A DNA stretch of 64,000 nucleotides from Serratia sp. Ag1 (GTDB lineage: Bacteria > Pseudomonadota > Gammaproteobacteria > Enterobacterales > Enterobacteriaceae), in the NCBI RefSeq assembly GCF_000743355.1, contig NZ_JQEI01000026.1:186001-250000 (forward strand), given 5' to 3'. The notes under the pieces are model-generated. The model was not told the DNA's origin. It was given only the letters and a program-made list of their open reading frames with translations, and did no database searches. Positions 1 through 10,828 of the stretch are shown here, piece after piece; position 1 is the stretch's first letter; every line of letters starts with the position of its first letter. The position numbers were made by a program, and so were the translations under genes.

Positions 1-2
1 CC

Positions 3-1727
3 TCGCCGCAGGCCGGCGTGGTGAAAGAGATCAAGGTTGCCGTGGGCGATAAAACTGAGACTGGCAAACTGCTGATGATTTTTGAGGCAGAAGGTGCAGC
101 TGCATCTGTGGCCAAGGCTGAAGAAAAACCAGCAGCGGCTCCGGTAGCCGCTGCCGCCAGCGCAGCTAAAGATGTTGAAGTCCCGGACATCGGCGCAGAC
201 GAAGTGGAAGTCACCGAGATCCTGGTGAAAGTCGGCGATACCGTAGCGGCTGAACAGTCGCTGATCACCGTTGAAGGCGATAAAGCCTCGATGGAAGTAC
301 CGGCACCGTTCGCTGGCACCGTGAAAGAGATCAAAATCAACACTGGCGCTAAAGTGAAAACTGGTTCGTTGATCATGGTGTTTGAAGTAGCAGGTTCAGC
401 TCCGGTGGCTGCGGCAGCACCAGCAGCGCCTGTAGCCGCTCCGGCCACCAGCGCAGTGAAAAACGTTGAAGTGCCCGATATCGGTGGCGACGAAGTCGAA
501 GTGACCGAAGTGATGGTGAAAGTGGGCGATAAAGTGGCCGCTGAGCAGTCACTGATCACCGTTGAAGGCGATAAGGCTTCGATGGAAGTGCCAGCTCCGT
601 TTGCCGGCACTGTCAAAGAAATCAAAATCAGCACCGGCGCTAAAGTGAAAACCGGCTCGCTGATTATGGTGTTCGAAGTGGAAGGGGCTGTACCAGCCGC
701 TGCTCCTGCACAAAAAGCAGAAGTGGCACCGGCTCCGGTCAAGCAGGAAGCACCAGCCGCTGCTCCGGTTGCCGCTGCAGGCAAAGGCGAGTTTGCCGAA
801 AACGATGCTTACGTGCATGCAACACCGGTCATTCGCCGTCTGGCGCGTGAGTTCGGCGTAAACCTGGCGAAAGTGAAAGGCACCGGGCGTAAAGGCCGTA
901 TTCTGCGCGAAGACGTTCAGGCTTATGTGAAAGACGCGGTGAAACGTGCTGAAGCCGCTCCAGCGGCAAGCGGTGGCGGCCTGCCAGGTATGCTGCCGTG
1001 GCCGAAGGTGGACTTCAGCAAATTTGGTGAGATCGAAGAGGTTGAAATGGGCCGCATCCAGAAAATCTCTGGTGCCAACCTGAGCCGTAACTGGGTGATG
1101 ATCCCGCACGTGACTCACTTCGACAAAACGGATATCACCGATCTGGAAGCGTTCCGTAAGCAGCAGAACGAAGAAGCCGCCAAGCGTAAGCTGGATGTGA
1201 AATTCACCCCGGTGGTGTTTATCATGAAAGCCGTTGCAGCCGCTCTGGAACAGATGCCGCGTTTCAACAGCTCGCTGTCTGAAGATGGCCAGAAGCTGAC
1301 GCTGAAAAAATACATCAACATCGGCGTGGCGGTTGATACGCCAAATGGCCTGGTGGTTCCGGTGTTCAAAGATGTGAACAAGAAAAGCATCACGGAACTG
1401 TCCCGCGAACTGATGACGATCTCCAAAAAAGCGCGTGATGGTAAGCTGACCGCAGGCGAAATGCAGGGCGGTTGCTTCACCATCTCCAGCCTGGGCGGTA
1501 TCGGAACGACTCACTTTGCGCCGATCGTTAACGCACCGGAAGTGGCTATCTTGGGTGTTTCCAAGTCTGCTATCGAGCCGGTCTGGAATGGTAAAGAGTT
1601 CACGCCGCGTCTGATGATGCCGATGTCGCTCTCCTTCGACCACCGTGTGATTGATGGTGCTGATGGTGCGCGCTTCATCACCATTATCAACAATATGCTG
1701 GCCGACATTCGCCGTCTGGTAATGTAA
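3..1727 (+). CDS. aceF: Dihydrolipoamide acetyltransferase (E2) of pyruvate dehydrogenase, 5' end outside the window
   Basis: E2 core of the pyruvate dehydrogenase complex; it transfers acetyl groups from lipoyl arms to CoA. The reading frame is open to the left edge, so the true start is outside the window. Visible in order are the tail of a first lipoyl domain, two further complete lipoyl domains with the lipoylation motif GDKASMEVP, Ala/Pro-rich swinging linkers, a peripheral subunit-binding domain (around [14 protein letters not shown]) and the catalytic domain. The catalytic domain carries the active-site motif SFDHRVIDG near the C-terminus. Three lipoyl domains match the enterobacterial form. 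It is followed by a hairpin terminator, an ERIC element and lpd. Identity is secure. Confidence 0.98.
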   Translation, partial: SPQAGVVKEIKVAVGDKTETGKLLMIFEAEGAAASVAKAEEKPAAAPVAAAASAAKDVEVPDIGADEVEVTEILVKVGDTVAAEQSLITVEGDKASMEVPAPFAGTVKEIKINTGAKVKTGSLIMVFEVAGSAPVAAAAPAAPVAAPATSAVKNVEVPDIGGDEVEVTEVMVKVGDKVAAEQSLITVEGDKASMEVPAPFAGTVKEIKISTGAKVKTGSLIMVFEVEGAVPAAAPAQKAEVAPAPVKQEAPAAAPVAAAGKGEFAENDAYVHATPVIRRLAREFGVNLAKVKGTGRKGRILREDVQAYVKDAVKRAEAAPAASGGGLPGMLPWPKVDFSKFGEIEEVEMGRIQKISGANLSRNWVMIPHVTHFDKTDITDLEAFRKQQNEEAAKRKLDVKFTPVVFIMKAVAAALEQMPRFNSSLSEDGQKLTLKKYINIGVAVDTPNGLVVPVFKDVNKKSITELSRELMTISKKARDGKLTAGEMQGGCFTISSLGGIGTTHFAPIVNAPEVAILGVSKSAIEPVWNGKEFTPRLMMPMSLSFDHRVIDGADGARFITIINNMLADIRRLVM

Positions 1728-1735
1728 TGAAAAAG

Positions 1736-1760
1736 GGGCACAGCATACTGTGCCCTTATT
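1736..1760 (+). terminator. Intrinsic terminator after aceF
   Basis: Perfect 8-bp stem GGGCACAG/CTGTGCCC with a CATA loop (1736-1755), followed by TTATTATTT. It lies 8 bases after the aceF stop and would partly separate aceF from lpd transcription. Lpd also serves 2-oxoglutarate dehydrogenase and the glycine cleavage system, so separate expression is plausible. Confidence 0.75.
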
Positions 1761-1914
1761 ATTTAGCAGCAGTTTTGTCGGGTTGTTGCATGACTCGACA
1801 GAATTGTTGAGACATGCGGCACCTGAACACGCTTTGCAGACTATTAACAATTCTGTAAACTGCACGCGGTGTAAGCGTCCCGGTGGATGAAGGGCGTTAT
1901 GAGATCGATTAATA

Positions 1915-2041
1915 GTATACCCAATGGATTTCAAGTTGCAGCTAGGCGGCAAATTCGTGAATCCCCAGGAGCTTACATAAGTAAGTGACTGGGGTAGCGA
2001 ATGAAGCCAACAACGCTGTAGCTTGAAAGACGCAGGGTATA
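1915..2041 (+). repeat. ERIC (enterobacterial repetitive intergenic consensus) element, full length
   Basis: A 127-bp imperfect palindrome bounded by GTATACCC and GGGTATAA. It contains the central ERIC core around GAATCCCCAGGAGCTTAC (1966-1983) and AAGTAAGTGACTGGGG (1979-1994), the sequences that classical ERIC PCR primers match. It fills most of the aceF-lpd spacer and ends about 30 bases before the lpd ribosome-binding site, so it would be transcribed as a long hairpin in any aceF-lpd readthrough message. The remaining spacer (1761-1914) holds no gene that I can support. Confidence 0.92.
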
Positions 2042-2085
2042 AAAAATGACGTCTGACCCGCCGGACAAACAATTAAGAGGTCATG

Positions 2086-3510
2086 ATGAGTACTGAAATT
2101 AAAACTCAGGTCGTGGTACTTGGGGCGGGCCCGGCAGGTTATTCTGCTGCCTTTCGTTGCGCTGACTTAGGTCTTGAAACTGTTCTGGTAGAGCGTTATT
2201 CCACGTTGGGTGGGGTTTGCCTGAATGTGGGTTGTATCCCTTCCAAAGCACTGCTGCACGTTGCCAAAGTGATCGAAGAAGCCAAAGCGCTGGCTGAACA
2301 CGGCATCGTTTTCGGTGCGCCGAAAACTGACATCGACAAAGTGCGGGTCTGGAAAGAGAAAGTCATCAATCAGTTGACCGGTGGTCTGGCTGGGATGGCT
2401 AAAGGCCGTAAAGTGAAGGTGGTCAATGGCCAAGGTAAATTCACTGGCGCTAATACTCTGGTTGTTGAAGGCGAAAATGGTACCACCACCATTAACTTCG
2501 ACAACGCCATCATTGCTGCGGGTTCTCGCCCGATCCAATTGCCATTTATTCCTCATGAAGATCCACGTGTGTGGGATTCTACTGATGCACTGGCGCTGAA
2601 AACCGTTCCAGAGCGTATGCTGGTGATGGGCGGCGGTATCATCGGCCTGGAAATGGGCACCGTATACCATGCGCTGGGTTCGAAGATCGACGTAGTTGAA
2701 ATGTTCGATCAGGTGATCCCAGCCGCTGACAAAGACGTGGTCAAAGTCTTTACCAAGCGCATCAGCAAGCAGTTTAACCTGATGCTGGAAACCAAAGTGA
2801 CGGCGGTAGAGGCCAAAGCAGACGGTATCTATGTCACGATGGAAGGCAAAAAAGCGCCTGCAGAACCACAGCGTTACGACGCGGTGCTGGTAGCGATTGG
2901 CCGTGTGCCAAACGGTAAGCTGCTGGATGCGGGCAAAGCCGGTGTGGAAGTGGACGAGCGTGGTTTTATCCATGTCGACAAACAACTGCGCACCAACGTG
3001 CCGCATATCTTCGCTATCGGTGACATCGTCGGTCAGCCAATGCTGGCGCACAAAGGCGTGCATGAAGGCCACGTTGCCGCTGAAGTTATCGCTGGCATGA
3101 AGCACTACTTCGACCCGAAAGTGATCCCATCGATCGCTTATACCGAACCAGAAGTAGCATGGGTTGGCCTGACCGAGAAAGAAGCGAAAGAGAAAGGCAT
3201 CAGCTACGAAACTTCCACCTTCCCGTGGGCGGCTTCTGGCCGTGCGATCGCTTCTGATTGTGCAGACGGTATGACCAAACTGATCTTCGACAAAGAAACT
3301 CACCGTATCATCGGTGGTGCGATTGTCGGCACCAACGGTGGTGAACTGCTGGGTGAAATCGGTCTGGCTATTGAGATGGGTTGCGATGCAGAAGATATCG
3401 CGTTGACTATCCACGCTCACCCAACCTTGCACGAATCTGTCGGCTTGGCCGCAGAGATTTACGAAGGTAGCATCACCGATCTGCCAAACCCGAAAGCCAA
3501 GAAGAAGTAA
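2086..3510 (+). CDS. lpd: Dihydrolipoamide dehydrogenase (E3)
   Basis: FAD/NAD flavoprotein that reoxidises dihydrolipoyl arms of the pyruvate and 2-oxoglutarate dehydrogenases and the glycine cleavage system. The N-terminal FAD-binding motif GAGPAGYSAA is present, with the redox disulfide in GGVCLNVGCIPSK, a second nucleotide-binding motif GGGIIGLEMG and the catalytic His-Glu pair in HAHPTLHE. There are two adjacent ATGs (2083 and 2086). The second is chosen because GAGG at 2077-2080 is only 2 nt from the first but 5 nt from the second, and because the protein then starts MSTEIKTQ with 474 residues, as in E. coli. It is nearly identical to E. coli Lpd by recall. Confidence 0.98.
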   Translation: MSTEIKTQVVVLGAGPAGYSAAFRCADLGLETVLVERYSTLGGVCLNVGCIPSKALLHVAKVIEEAKALAEHGIVFGAPKTDIDKVRVWKEKVINQLTGGLAGMAKGRKVKVVNGQGKFTGANTLVVEGENGTTTINFDNAIIAAGSRPIQLPFIPHEDPRVWDSTDALALKTVPERMLVMGGGIIGLEMGTVYHALGSKIDVVEMFDQVIPAADKDVVKVFTKRISKQFNLMLETKVTAVEAKADGIYVTMEGKKAPAEPQRYDAVLVAIGRVPNGKLLDAGKAGVEVDERGFIHVDKQLRTNVPHIFAIGDIVGQPMLAHKGVHEGHVAAEVIAGMKHYFDPKVIPSIAYTEPEVAWVGLTEKEAKEKGISYETSTFPWAASGRAIASDCADGMTKLIFDKETHRIIGGAIVGTNGGELLGEIGLAIEMGCDAEDIALTIHAHPTLHESVGLAAEIYEGSITDLPNPKAKKK

Positions 3511-3537
3511 TTCTTCCGACTTGCAAGAATAGATAAG

Positions 3538-3563
3538 CGGCTCCTGTTGAGGGGCCGTTTTTT
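3538..3563 (+). terminator. Intrinsic terminator after lpd
   Basis: Stem CGGCTCC/GGGGCCG with a TGTTGA loop (3538-3557), then a run of six T. It ends the pdh transcript and lies between lpd and the convergent hofC. Confidence 0.85.
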
Positions 3564-3610
3564 ATTATCCGCTCTTACCCCTCTCCAAGAGAAGGATTTC
3601 TCCTTCGGTA

Positions 3611-4810
3611 TTACCCCAGTACGTTTCCCAGTTGAAAGATAGGCAAGTACATGGCGATGACCAAGGCACCGACAATGCCTCCAACCACCATCATCAACAT
3701 AGGCTCCAGCGTTTGCGCTAATGTATCGGCGAGTTCATGCGTCTGTTGTTCATGCCAATGTGCCAGTTTCCCTAACAGGATATCGAGGGTGCCGGATTCC
3801 TCTCCAACCCGGACTAGCTGTTGGCACAAAGAGGGAAATAACCTTTGCTGGGCTAAGGCCGTGTGGAAAGGATGCCCTTGCGTCAGTTGTTGCTGAATCG
3901 CCTCCAGCGCTTGGCGATAAAACAAATTGCCCACCGACAGCGTGGCGGCATGCAACCCCTCAACCAGCGTTAGCCCTGCCTGCTGGGTCATGGTCAGAAT
4001 GTGGAATATCTGGCTGAGAGAGTTACCTTTAATCAATGAAGAAATCAGTGGGATGCGTAATAGAGCCGCCTGTTCACGCTGTTGCCAATCTGCCAGCGGA
4101 TGCAACCAGCGCAGATAAAACCCTATCAGCCCCGCCATAGTCACCAGCAGATAAGGCCCGGCCCCGATCAGGAGCGTAGAGAGATCCAGTAACCCTTGAG
4201 TAAACCAGGGAAGTGGTGCATTGAATGATTGATACACTTTGGCAAATTCCGGCAGCACCATCACTAACATCAGGATACTGACCAGTATGGCGACGGCGCA
4301 GATAAACAACGGGTAGCGCAGGGCTTTTGCCACTTTTTTCTGCAATTTCTGCTGGGCTTCCTGCTGTTGTGCCAACTGTAGACAGCAACGGTCAAGATTA
4401 CCGGTCAGTTCACCGATGGCGATCAACTGGCGATAGATCAAGGGGAACACGGCCTGCTGCTCGCTGATGACTTCGGAAAAAGGTTGCCCCAGCGCCACTT
4501 TGTTGCTGATTTCCTGCAGCAGACAGCGCCAGGCTGCCGACTGATGCTCTTTGGCTAACAGCTGTAGGCTGTTTACCAGCGGTAGCCCGGCTTGCAATAA
4601 GGTAGCTAGCTGGCGGGTAAATTGAACCATCGGTTCGCCGCGCCAGAGGCGTTGGGCGATGCGTTGCCCACCGCTGATGTGATAAGGCTGTAGCCCCAGC
4701 TCAAGTAATTGCTGATAGACCTGGTTTTTATCATCAACCATTAACTCCCCCTGGCGGATCCCGCCATGGGAGTCGATAGCCTGCCATAAATACAGGCGGC
4801 GCGTTTTCAT
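3611..4810 (-). CDS. hofC: Type IV pilus assembly inner-membrane platform protein (PilC/GspF family)
   Basis: A 399-residue protein of the GspF/PilC family, the polytopic inner-membrane platform that couples the assembly ATPase to pilin polymerisation. Two duplicated GspF domains are visible (about residues 60-180 and 265-385). Hydrophobic segments lie near residues 168-192, 210-235 and 370-395. The N-terminal KTRRLYLWQAIDSHGGIRQGE is the usual cytoplasmic leader. Its ATG (4808-4810) overlaps the hofB stop by ATGA, so the two are translationally coupled. It is the last gene of ppdD-hofB-hofC, adjacent to nadC as in E. coli. The full pilus machinery (secretin, minor pilins) is not in the window. 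Confidence 0.93.
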   Translation of the reverse strand: MKTRRLYLWQAIDSHGGIRQGELMVDDKNQVYQQLLELGLQPYHISGGQRIAQRLWRGEPMVQFTRQLATLLQAGLPLVNSLQLLAKEHQSAAWRCLLQEISNKVALGQPFSEVISEQQAVFPLIYRQLIAIGELTGNLDRCCLQLAQQQEAQQKLQKKVAKALRYPLFICAVAILVSILMLVMVLPEFAKVYQSFNAPLPWFTQGLLDLSTLLIGAGPYLLVTMAGLIGFYLRWLHPLADWQQREQAALLRIPLISSLIKGNSLSQIFHILTMTQQAGLTLVEGLHAATLSVGNLFYRQALEAIQQQLTQGHPFHTALAQQRLFPSLCQQLVRVGEESGTLDILLGKLAHWHEQQTHELADTLAQTLEPMLMMVVGGIVGALVIAMYLPIFQLGNVLG

Positions 4811-6243
4811 GTTGTCACCTCGCTAGCGGCTGCGACGCCAACGACACGGTATACCTCTTCCAAAGAGGTGATGCCCTGGGTTGCCAACGTTAAGCCAGCT
4901 TGCAGCAGCGTCACTTGCCCCTGCTGTTGCGCGATGTCTGCCAGTTGCGTTGCTGAGGCGTTCTGCAATAGCGCGTTTTGCACTTCAGGCGTGATGCTCA
5001 TCAGTTCGTAAAGGCCAATGCGCCCGTAATAGCCACCGAAGCAATGTTCGCACCCGCTTGCACTCCACGGGATCAATGGTTCAGGCCATAGGCTTGCCGG
5101 GAAACGCACGGATTCATCCTGCGGGTAACGGCAGTGTGAGCATAAACGCCGTACCAAACGTTGGGCGATGATTAGCTTCAGGCAGGCGGCGAGCAGATAA
5201 CCAGGAATACCCATTTGTGTCAGGCGCGTCAGGGTTTCGCTGGTTGAGTTGGTATGCAAAGTAGAAAGCACTAAATGCCCGGTTTGCGCGGCTTTGACCG
5301 CGATCTCGGCAGTTTCTCTATCGCGGATCTCGCCGATCATGATGACATCGGGATCCTGGCGCAACAGTGCCCGCAGCACGCGGGCAAAATCGAGATCGGT
5401 TTTGCTGTTGATCTGGGTCTGATTAATGCCAAATACCGGGATCTCGATGGGATCTTCCACGCTGCACAGGTTGCTTTGTACATCGTTCAACTGACGCAGG
5501 CCGCTGTAAAGCGTGACGGTTTTGCCGCTGCCTGTGGGGCCGGTGACCAGAATCATGCCTTGCGGACTGGCAAGAGCGTTAGCATATAGCCCGAGCGCTG
5601 CGGTGGCCATGCCGAGCTGTTCGAGAAGCAGTTCCTGACGATCGGTTTGCAGGATCCTCAGTACCACTTTTTCTCCGTGCAGCGTCGGGAGAGTCGAAAT
5701 GCGCATAGAGAAACTGGCATGATCCAATTGTACGCTCAGTTGGCCATCCTGCGGCAGGCGGCGCTCTGCAATATCTAGCTGACCCATGATTTTCAGCCTG
5801 GCGATAATACGCGCGGCTAATGGGAAAGGGGGCGAGGTGATGGCTTGCAAGACACCATCAATTCTTACCCGCACGCGAAACTTTTGCTGGTAAGGTTCAA
5901 AATGCACGTCAGAAGCTCGCCGTTGGATAGCATGGCGCAAGGTTTGATTAATAAATTGCACCACTGGCGTATCACTGTCGTCGTTAAGCGAAGGGGCACT
6001 CTCTTCTAAAGCCGTTGGTGCAGGGGGGATATCGGGCGATTGCCACTGATTCTGCGCCTGTTCCAGGCGGGCGAGCGGCCACTGTTCAACCACAATACTT
6101 TTGCCTGCGGCAAAACGCAGTGCCTGCACCAGAGCGGGTGGGATCTCGCCGTGCAGGGCAATCGTCAGTTGCAGTGGGGTTTCGTTGAGCGCGACTGCCT
6201 GATAGCGTCGGCACAGGGTGTGGATTTCATCGCTGATGCTCAT
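4807..6243 (-). CDS. hofB: Type IV pilus assembly ATPase (PilB/GspE family)
   Basis: Hexameric cytoplasmic ATPase that powers pilin assembly. Walker A GPTGSGKT, the Asp and His boxes (around GEIRDRETAEIA and GHLVLSTLHTNS) and a tetracysteine zinc motif (CSHC then CEHC) are all present, so the enzyme should be active. The frame can be extended to a GTG at 6258. The ATG at 6243 is preferred: it has GAGGGTGG 5-12 nt upstream, and the resulting MSISDEIHTLC aligns with the short E. coli HofB start. That gives 478 residues against about 461 in E. coli. It follows ppdD directly. Confidence 0.92.
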   Translation of the reverse strand: MSISDEIHTLCRRYQAVALNETPLQLTIALHGEIPPALVQALRFAAGKSIVVEQWPLARLEQAQNQWQSPDIPPAPTALEESAPSLNDDSDTPVVQFINQTLRHAIQRRASDVHFEPYQQKFRVRVRIDGVLQAITSPPFPLAARIIARLKIMGQLDIAERRLPQDGQLSVQLDHASFSMRISTLPTLHGEKVVLRILQTDRQELLLEQLGMATAALGLYANALASPQGMILVTGPTGSGKTVTLYSGLRQLNDVQSNLCSVEDPIEIPVFGINQTQINSKTDLDFARVLRALLRQDPDVIMIGEIRDRETAEIAVKAAQTGHLVLSTLHTNSTSETLTRLTQMGIPGYLLAACLKLIIAQRLVRRLCSHCRYPQDESVRFPASLWPEPLIPWSASGCEHCFGGYYGRIGLYELMSITPEVQNALLQNASATQLADIAQQQGQVTLLQAGLTLATQGITSLEEVYRVVGVAAASEVTT

Positions 6244-6254
6244 GGTGGCCACCC

Positions 6255-6692
6255 TCACTCAGCCGCATCGTCAAAACGGAAAACTTCCTGGCAGGTTTCC
6301 TGTAGGTTACTGTCGTTGCTGCTGCATTGACGCGTCCAACGGATGAGGCCTGAGGGATCTTGTACCGGAGTCAGCGTGGTTGTCAGCCCTTGCAGGCTCT
6401 GTGCCCCAGTCAGGCTGATCGCCCCTTGAGTGACCTCAATTTTACTGACGTAGCGTGAAGCCATTCCGGCAGGGATGCCTTTGCTACCGGCGTTACAACC
6501 GGTTGGGCTGCCGTTTTCCAATGAGCAGAGTTCGACCGCCATTTTGTAAGGCGTCATGGCCTGCAACATGTCGGTCATCGCCGCTTTCTGGATATAGCGT
6601 TGATAAGCGGGGATGCCGATTGCGCTCAATATGGCGATAATCGCAATAACAATCATTAATTCGACCAAGGTAAAACCGCGTTGTGTTGCCAT
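6255..6692 (-). CDS. ppdD: Major type IV prepilin (PpdD)
   Basis: A 145-residue class-a type IV prepilin. It has the short leader MATQRG, then the processing site G/FTLVELMIVIAIIAILSA with Glu at mature position 5, a 20-residue hydrophobic helix, and a globular domain with four cysteines able to form disulfides. It would be cleaved and N-methylated by the prepilin peptidase (not in the window), then polymerised by HofB/HofC. GGGAGG lies 8 nt upstream of the ATG. First gene of the ppdD-hofB-hofC operon. Confidence 0.94.
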   Translation of the reverse strand: MATQRGFTLVELMIVIAIIAILSAIGIPAYQRYIQKAAMTDMLQAMTPYKMAVELCSLENGSPTGCNAGSKGIPAGMASRYVSKIEVTQGAISLTGAQSLQGLTTTLTPVQDPSGLIRWTRQCSSNDSNLQETCQEVFRFDDAAE

Positions 6693-6850
6693 CTGTTGTT
6701 CCCTCCCAATAAGTGTGGGGGCAACGTTAAAGCGCCCTGTGTCTGGTGGCGAGCGGCGAATGCAAATTGTGCGCGGGCTTTTCAGGGCAAAGTGTCAGCG
6801 TTGCGGGCGGTTGAAAAATAATGCGTGGTATTTCGCAAATCGTGGAGGAA

Positions 6851-6882
6851 AAGTGCCTCTCTGCAACGGCAAAGAGGCGCTT
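6851..6882 (-). terminator. Terminator-like hairpin between nadC and ppdD
   Basis: Ten-base arms AAGTGCCTCT and AGAGGCGCTT with one G:T (plus strand) or C:A (minus strand) position and a 12-nt loop. Leftward transcripts leave the hairpin into TTTTCC. It lies 12 bases beyond the nadC stop. The short U-run makes it a moderate terminator at best. Confidence 0.45.
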
Positions 6883-6894
6883 CTTAGGCAAGGA

Positions 6895-7899
<1,005 letters not shown>

Positions 7900-7977
7900 C
7901 TACAAGGTTATCTGATATCTTTGAAGCAGCCAGCGGCGCCAAGCTGGGGAAAGATCAATAAAGGGGAGGAGTAGCTG

Positions 7978-8832
7978 ATGACGCTGTTTACGCTGTTACT
8001 GGTTTTAGCGTGGGAACGTCTATTTAAATTGGGTGAACACTGGCAATTGGATCACCGTCTTGAGGTGGTGTTTCAACGCCTGCAGCGGGTTTCGCTGGTG
8101 CAGACGCTGGCGATGGTCTTAATCTGGATGGCGGCGATAGCGGGTATTCTATGGCAGCTTAAAGGACTGTTTTTTGGCGTGGTAGTGTTACTGCTGTGGA
8201 TCCTGATTGGCTTGTTGTGCGTGGGGGCCGGGATCATGCGTAAGCATTACCGGGCCTATTTGGAAGCGGCACGTCAGGGGGATGAACATGCCAGCACCCA
8301 GATGGCGGAAGAACTGGCCTTGATCCATGGTCTCCCGGCGGAGGGCACGAAAGAAGAACGCTTGCGTGCGCTGCAGAATGCGTTGCTGTGGATTAACTAT
8401 CGCTATTATCTGGCCCCGTTGTTCTGGTTTGTGGTGTGCGGGCCTTATGGGCCGATTGCCTTGGCCGGTTATGCTTTTCTGCGTGCTTATCAAACCTGGT
8501 TGGCGCGGCACCGTACTCCGTTGGAGCGTGCTCAGGCAGGGATCGATTTCCTGCTGCACTGGTTAGACTGGATCCCGGTGCGGCTGGCTGGCGTGGCTTA
8601 TGCACTTCTCGGCCATGGTGAACGTGCATTGCCAGCATGGTTTGCTTCGTTAGGCGATCGCCATACGTCGCAATATCTGGTGCTGACGCGTTTGGCACAA
8701 TTCTCTTTGGCACGCGATCCGCATCAGGATCCGGTGCAGACACCACGGGCAGCGGTAACGCTGGCACGTAAGGTGACGATGATTATTCTGGTGGTGGTAG
8801 CGTTGCTGACCATCTACGGGGCGTTGGTTTAG
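7978..8832 (+). CDS. ampE: Inner-membrane protein AmpE
   Basis: A 284-residue membrane protein, exactly the E. coli length. It has the conserved start [21 protein letters not shown] and four or more hydrophobic segments (about residues 42-60, 62-82, 137-162 and 262-283). In other enterics it is translated from an ampD-ampE operon, with the ampE ATG overlapping the ampD stop. Here no ampD lies upstream and the gene has its own GGGGAGGAG Shine-Dalgarno. AmpE has been proposed to sense beta-lactam or cell-wall damage, but its biochemical role is unsettled. Confidence 0.95.
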   Translation: MTLFTLLLVLAWERLFKLGEHWQLDHRLEVVFQRLQRVSLVQTLAMVLIWMAAIAGILWQLKGLFFGVVVLLLWILIGLLCVGAGIMRKHYRAYLEAARQGDEHASTQMAEELALIHGLPAEGTKEERLRALQNALLWINYRYYLAPLFWFVVCGPYGPIALAGYAFLRAYQTWLARHRTPLERAQAGIDFLLHWLDWIPVRLAGVAYALLGHGERALPAWFASLGDRHTSQYLVLTRLAQFSLARDPHQDPVQTPRAAVTLARKVTMIILVVVALLTIYGALV

Positions 8833-8833
8833 A

Positions 8834-8854
8834 GCGGGCGCGGAATGCGCCCGC
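8834..8854. terminator. Hairpin between convergent ampE and hemL
   Basis: Perfect 8-bp GC-rich stem GCGGGCGC/GCGCCCGC with a 5-nt loop, in the 30-bp gap between two convergent stop codons. No T-run follows in either direction. It is probably a bidirectional pause or protective 3' end rather than a strong intrinsic terminator. Confidence 0.45.
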
Positions 8855-8862
8855 CAAAGTAT

Positions 8863-10152
8863 TTACAGCTTGGCGAAGCAGCGACGAGCTGCGTCAACGG
8901 TGCGCTGGATGTCTTCATTGCTGTGGGCAACCGACATAAACCCAGCTTCAAAGGCTGACGGAGCCAGGTAAACGCCTTCCTCCAGCATCAGGTGGAAGAA
9001 GTGCTTGAAGCGTTCAACATCACATTGCATCACATCCTGATAGCTGGTGACGGACTCGGCATCGGTAAAGAACAGGCCGAACATGCCACCGACATGGTTG
9101 ACGACGAACGGAATGTTTTCGGCTTTTGCTGCTTCCAGCAGGCCTCTGGCCAGCCTGTCAGTCAATTCGGTCAGCGTCTGGTGGATACCGACTTGTGAAA
9201 CCTCGGTCAGGCAGGCGAAACCTGCCGCCATGGCAATCGGGTTGCCAGACAGCGTTCCCGCCTGATAAACCGGCCCGGTAGGAGCCAAGGCATCCATGAC
9301 TTCGCGACGACCACCGAAAGCACCGACCGGCATGCCGCCGCCGATGATTTTGCCCAGGCAGGTCAGATCCGGCACCACATCGTAATAACTCTGTGCACCT
9401 GCTAGCGCGACGCGGAACCCGGTCATGACTTCGTCAATAATCAGCAGGGCGCCATATTGATCGCACAGGGCACGCAGGCCGGGCAGGAATTCTGGCAGTG
9501 GCGGGATGCAGTTCATGTTGCCAGCCACCGGTTCTACGATAATACAGGCGATTTCTGACGGATATTGTTCAAATGCACGACGGACCGAATCAAGATCGTT
9601 ATAGGTACAGGTCAGGGTATGTTTGGCGAAATCCGCTGGTACGCCGGGTGAGTTTGGTTGGCCCAGGGTCAGTGCGCCAGAACCGGCTTTGACCAGCAGG
9701 CAGTCGGCATGGCCGTGGTAACAGCCTTCGAACTTGATGATCTTATCACGGTGGGTATAACCGCGCGCCAGACGAATGGCGCTCATGGTGGCTTCGGTGC
9801 CGGAGTTCACCATGCGCACCATATCCATGGTGGGCACCAGTTCGGTCACCAACTGTGCCATTTTGACTTCCATCTCGGTCGGCGCACCAAAGCTCAAGCC
9901 GCGCTGCGCCGCTTCAATCACCGCATTACGGATCGCCGGGTGATTGTGGCCCAGCACCATTGGGCCCCAGGAACCGACGTAATCGATATAGGCTTTGCCG
10001 TCGGCATCAAAAAGGTAAGCACCATCAGCGCGTTCGATAAACAGCGGTGTGCCGCCAACACCGGTGAATGCACGCACCGGAGAGTTAACCCCGCCGGGGA
10101 TCAACTGCTGTGCCTGGGCATACAGACTTTCGGACTTGCTGTGTAAGCTCAT
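8863..10152 (-). CDS. hemL: Glutamate-1-semialdehyde 2,1-aminomutase
   Basis: PLP enzyme that converts glutamate-1-semialdehyde to 5-aminolevulinate in the C5 haem/tetrapyrrole pathway. It has 429 residues, with the class III aminotransferase signature [12 protein letters not shown] and the PLP-binding lysine in [28 protein letters not shown] substrate regions are intact. The sequence is colinear with E. coli HemL throughout. It lies divergent to erpA. In E. coli clcA lies between them; here only about 275 non-coding bases do. Confidence 0.97.
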   Translation of the reverse strand: MSLHSKSESLYAQAQQLIPGGVNSPVRAFTGVGGTPLFIERADGAYLFDADGKAYIDYVGSWGPMVLGHNHPAIRNAVIEAAQRGLSFGAPTEMEVKMAQLVTELVPTMDMVRMVNSGTEATMSAIRLARGYTHRDKIIKFEGCYHGHADCLLVKAGSGALTLGQPNSPGVPADFAKHTLTCTYNDLDSVRRAFEQYPSEIACIIVEPVAGNMNCIPPLPEFLPGLRALCDQYGALLIIDEVMTGFRVALAGAQSYYDVVPDLTCLGKIIGGGMPVGAFGGRREVMDALAPTGPVYQAGTLSGNPIAMAAGFACLTEVSQVGIHQTLTELTDRLARGLLEAAKAENIPFVVNHVGGMFGLFFTDAESVTSYQDVMQCDVERFKHFFHLMLEEGVYLAPSAFEAGFMSVAHSNEDIQRTVDAARRCFAKL

Positions 10153-10428
10153 AAATCGGCTCCTGGATTTTCATTTGAAGGATTTGACCGCGCTATTCTA
10201 GAGGAGAGCGCCACGTTATGAAACGATCGCAATCAGATACCTATTGATGGGAGCTAATCTGTTGTATTTCTAAGTACTGGCCCGCGATCGCGATAGATGA
10301 AAAGGTAGATAAGATGCAACAAATGCGGTGAATACTTGAACGTAACACTCAGGTATTAGATAATCAAAGGCATTAATCGGGCTGCCGCTGTAGTAACCTG
10401 ATGCGAAACAATGTTGGGAGTAAAGAGT

Positions 10429-10773
10429 ATGAGTGATGAAACAGCCCTGCCCCTGCAATTTACCGAGGCAGCAGCAAACAAGGTTAAGTTCCTGATTGCT
10501 GATGAAGAAAATCCAAATCTGAAGCTGCGGGTTTACATTACCGGTGGCGGTTGCAGCGGATTCCAGTACGGCTTCACTTTTGACGACAAGATCAACGACG
10601 GTGACATGACCATTGAGAAGCAGGGCGTTGCGCTGGTGGTTGACCCAATGAGCCTGCAATATCTGGTGGGTGGCTCGGTGGATTACACCGAAGGGCTGGA
10701 AGGTTCACGCTTTATTGTGACTAACCCGAACGCTAAGACCACGTGCGGTTGCGGTTCTTCATTCAGTATTTGA
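10429..10773 (+). CDS. erpA: A-type iron-sulfur cluster insertion protein ErpA
   Basis: Carrier that delivers Fe-S clusters to apo-enzymes such as IspG. The three invariant cysteines are present: one in [10 protein letters not shown] and two in [11 protein letters not shown]. The frame opens at 10411, but the ATG at 10429 is chosen because it has GGGAGT upstream and gives [11 protein letters not shown] with 114 residues, identical in length to E. coli ErpA. Single-gene transcript ending at a strong bidirectional hairpin. Confidence 0.97.
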   Translation: MSDETALPLQFTEAAANKVKFLIADEENPNLKLRVYITGGGCSGFQYGFTFDDKINDGDMTIEKQGVALVVDPMSLQYLVGGSVDYTEGLEGSRFIVTNPNAKTTCGCGSSFSI

Positions 10774-10790
10774 TCCCCTCTCTTGGTTAA

Positions 10791-10827
10791 AAAACCCCGC
10801 CAATCTGCACGGTTGGCGGGGTTTTTT
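10791..10827. terminator. Strong bidirectional terminator between erpA and yadS
   Basis: Perfect 9-bp stem CCCCGCCAA/TTGGCGGGG (10795-10803 with 10813-10821). It is flanked by an A-run on the left and TTTTTT on the right, so it terminates erpA rightward and yadS leftward. Confidence 0.9.
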
Positions 10828-10828
10828 A

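Noticed and set aside
549..2072. Long minus-strand open frame (507 codons) opposite aceF
   Set aside because: It is the antisense shadow of the Ala/Lys/Glu-rich aceF sequence, runs through the ERIC element, and has no recognisable domain.
2167..3432. 421-codon minus-strand open frame opposite lpd
   Set aside because: Antisense to a highly conserved gene; His/Phe/Gln-rich composition typical of a shadow frame.
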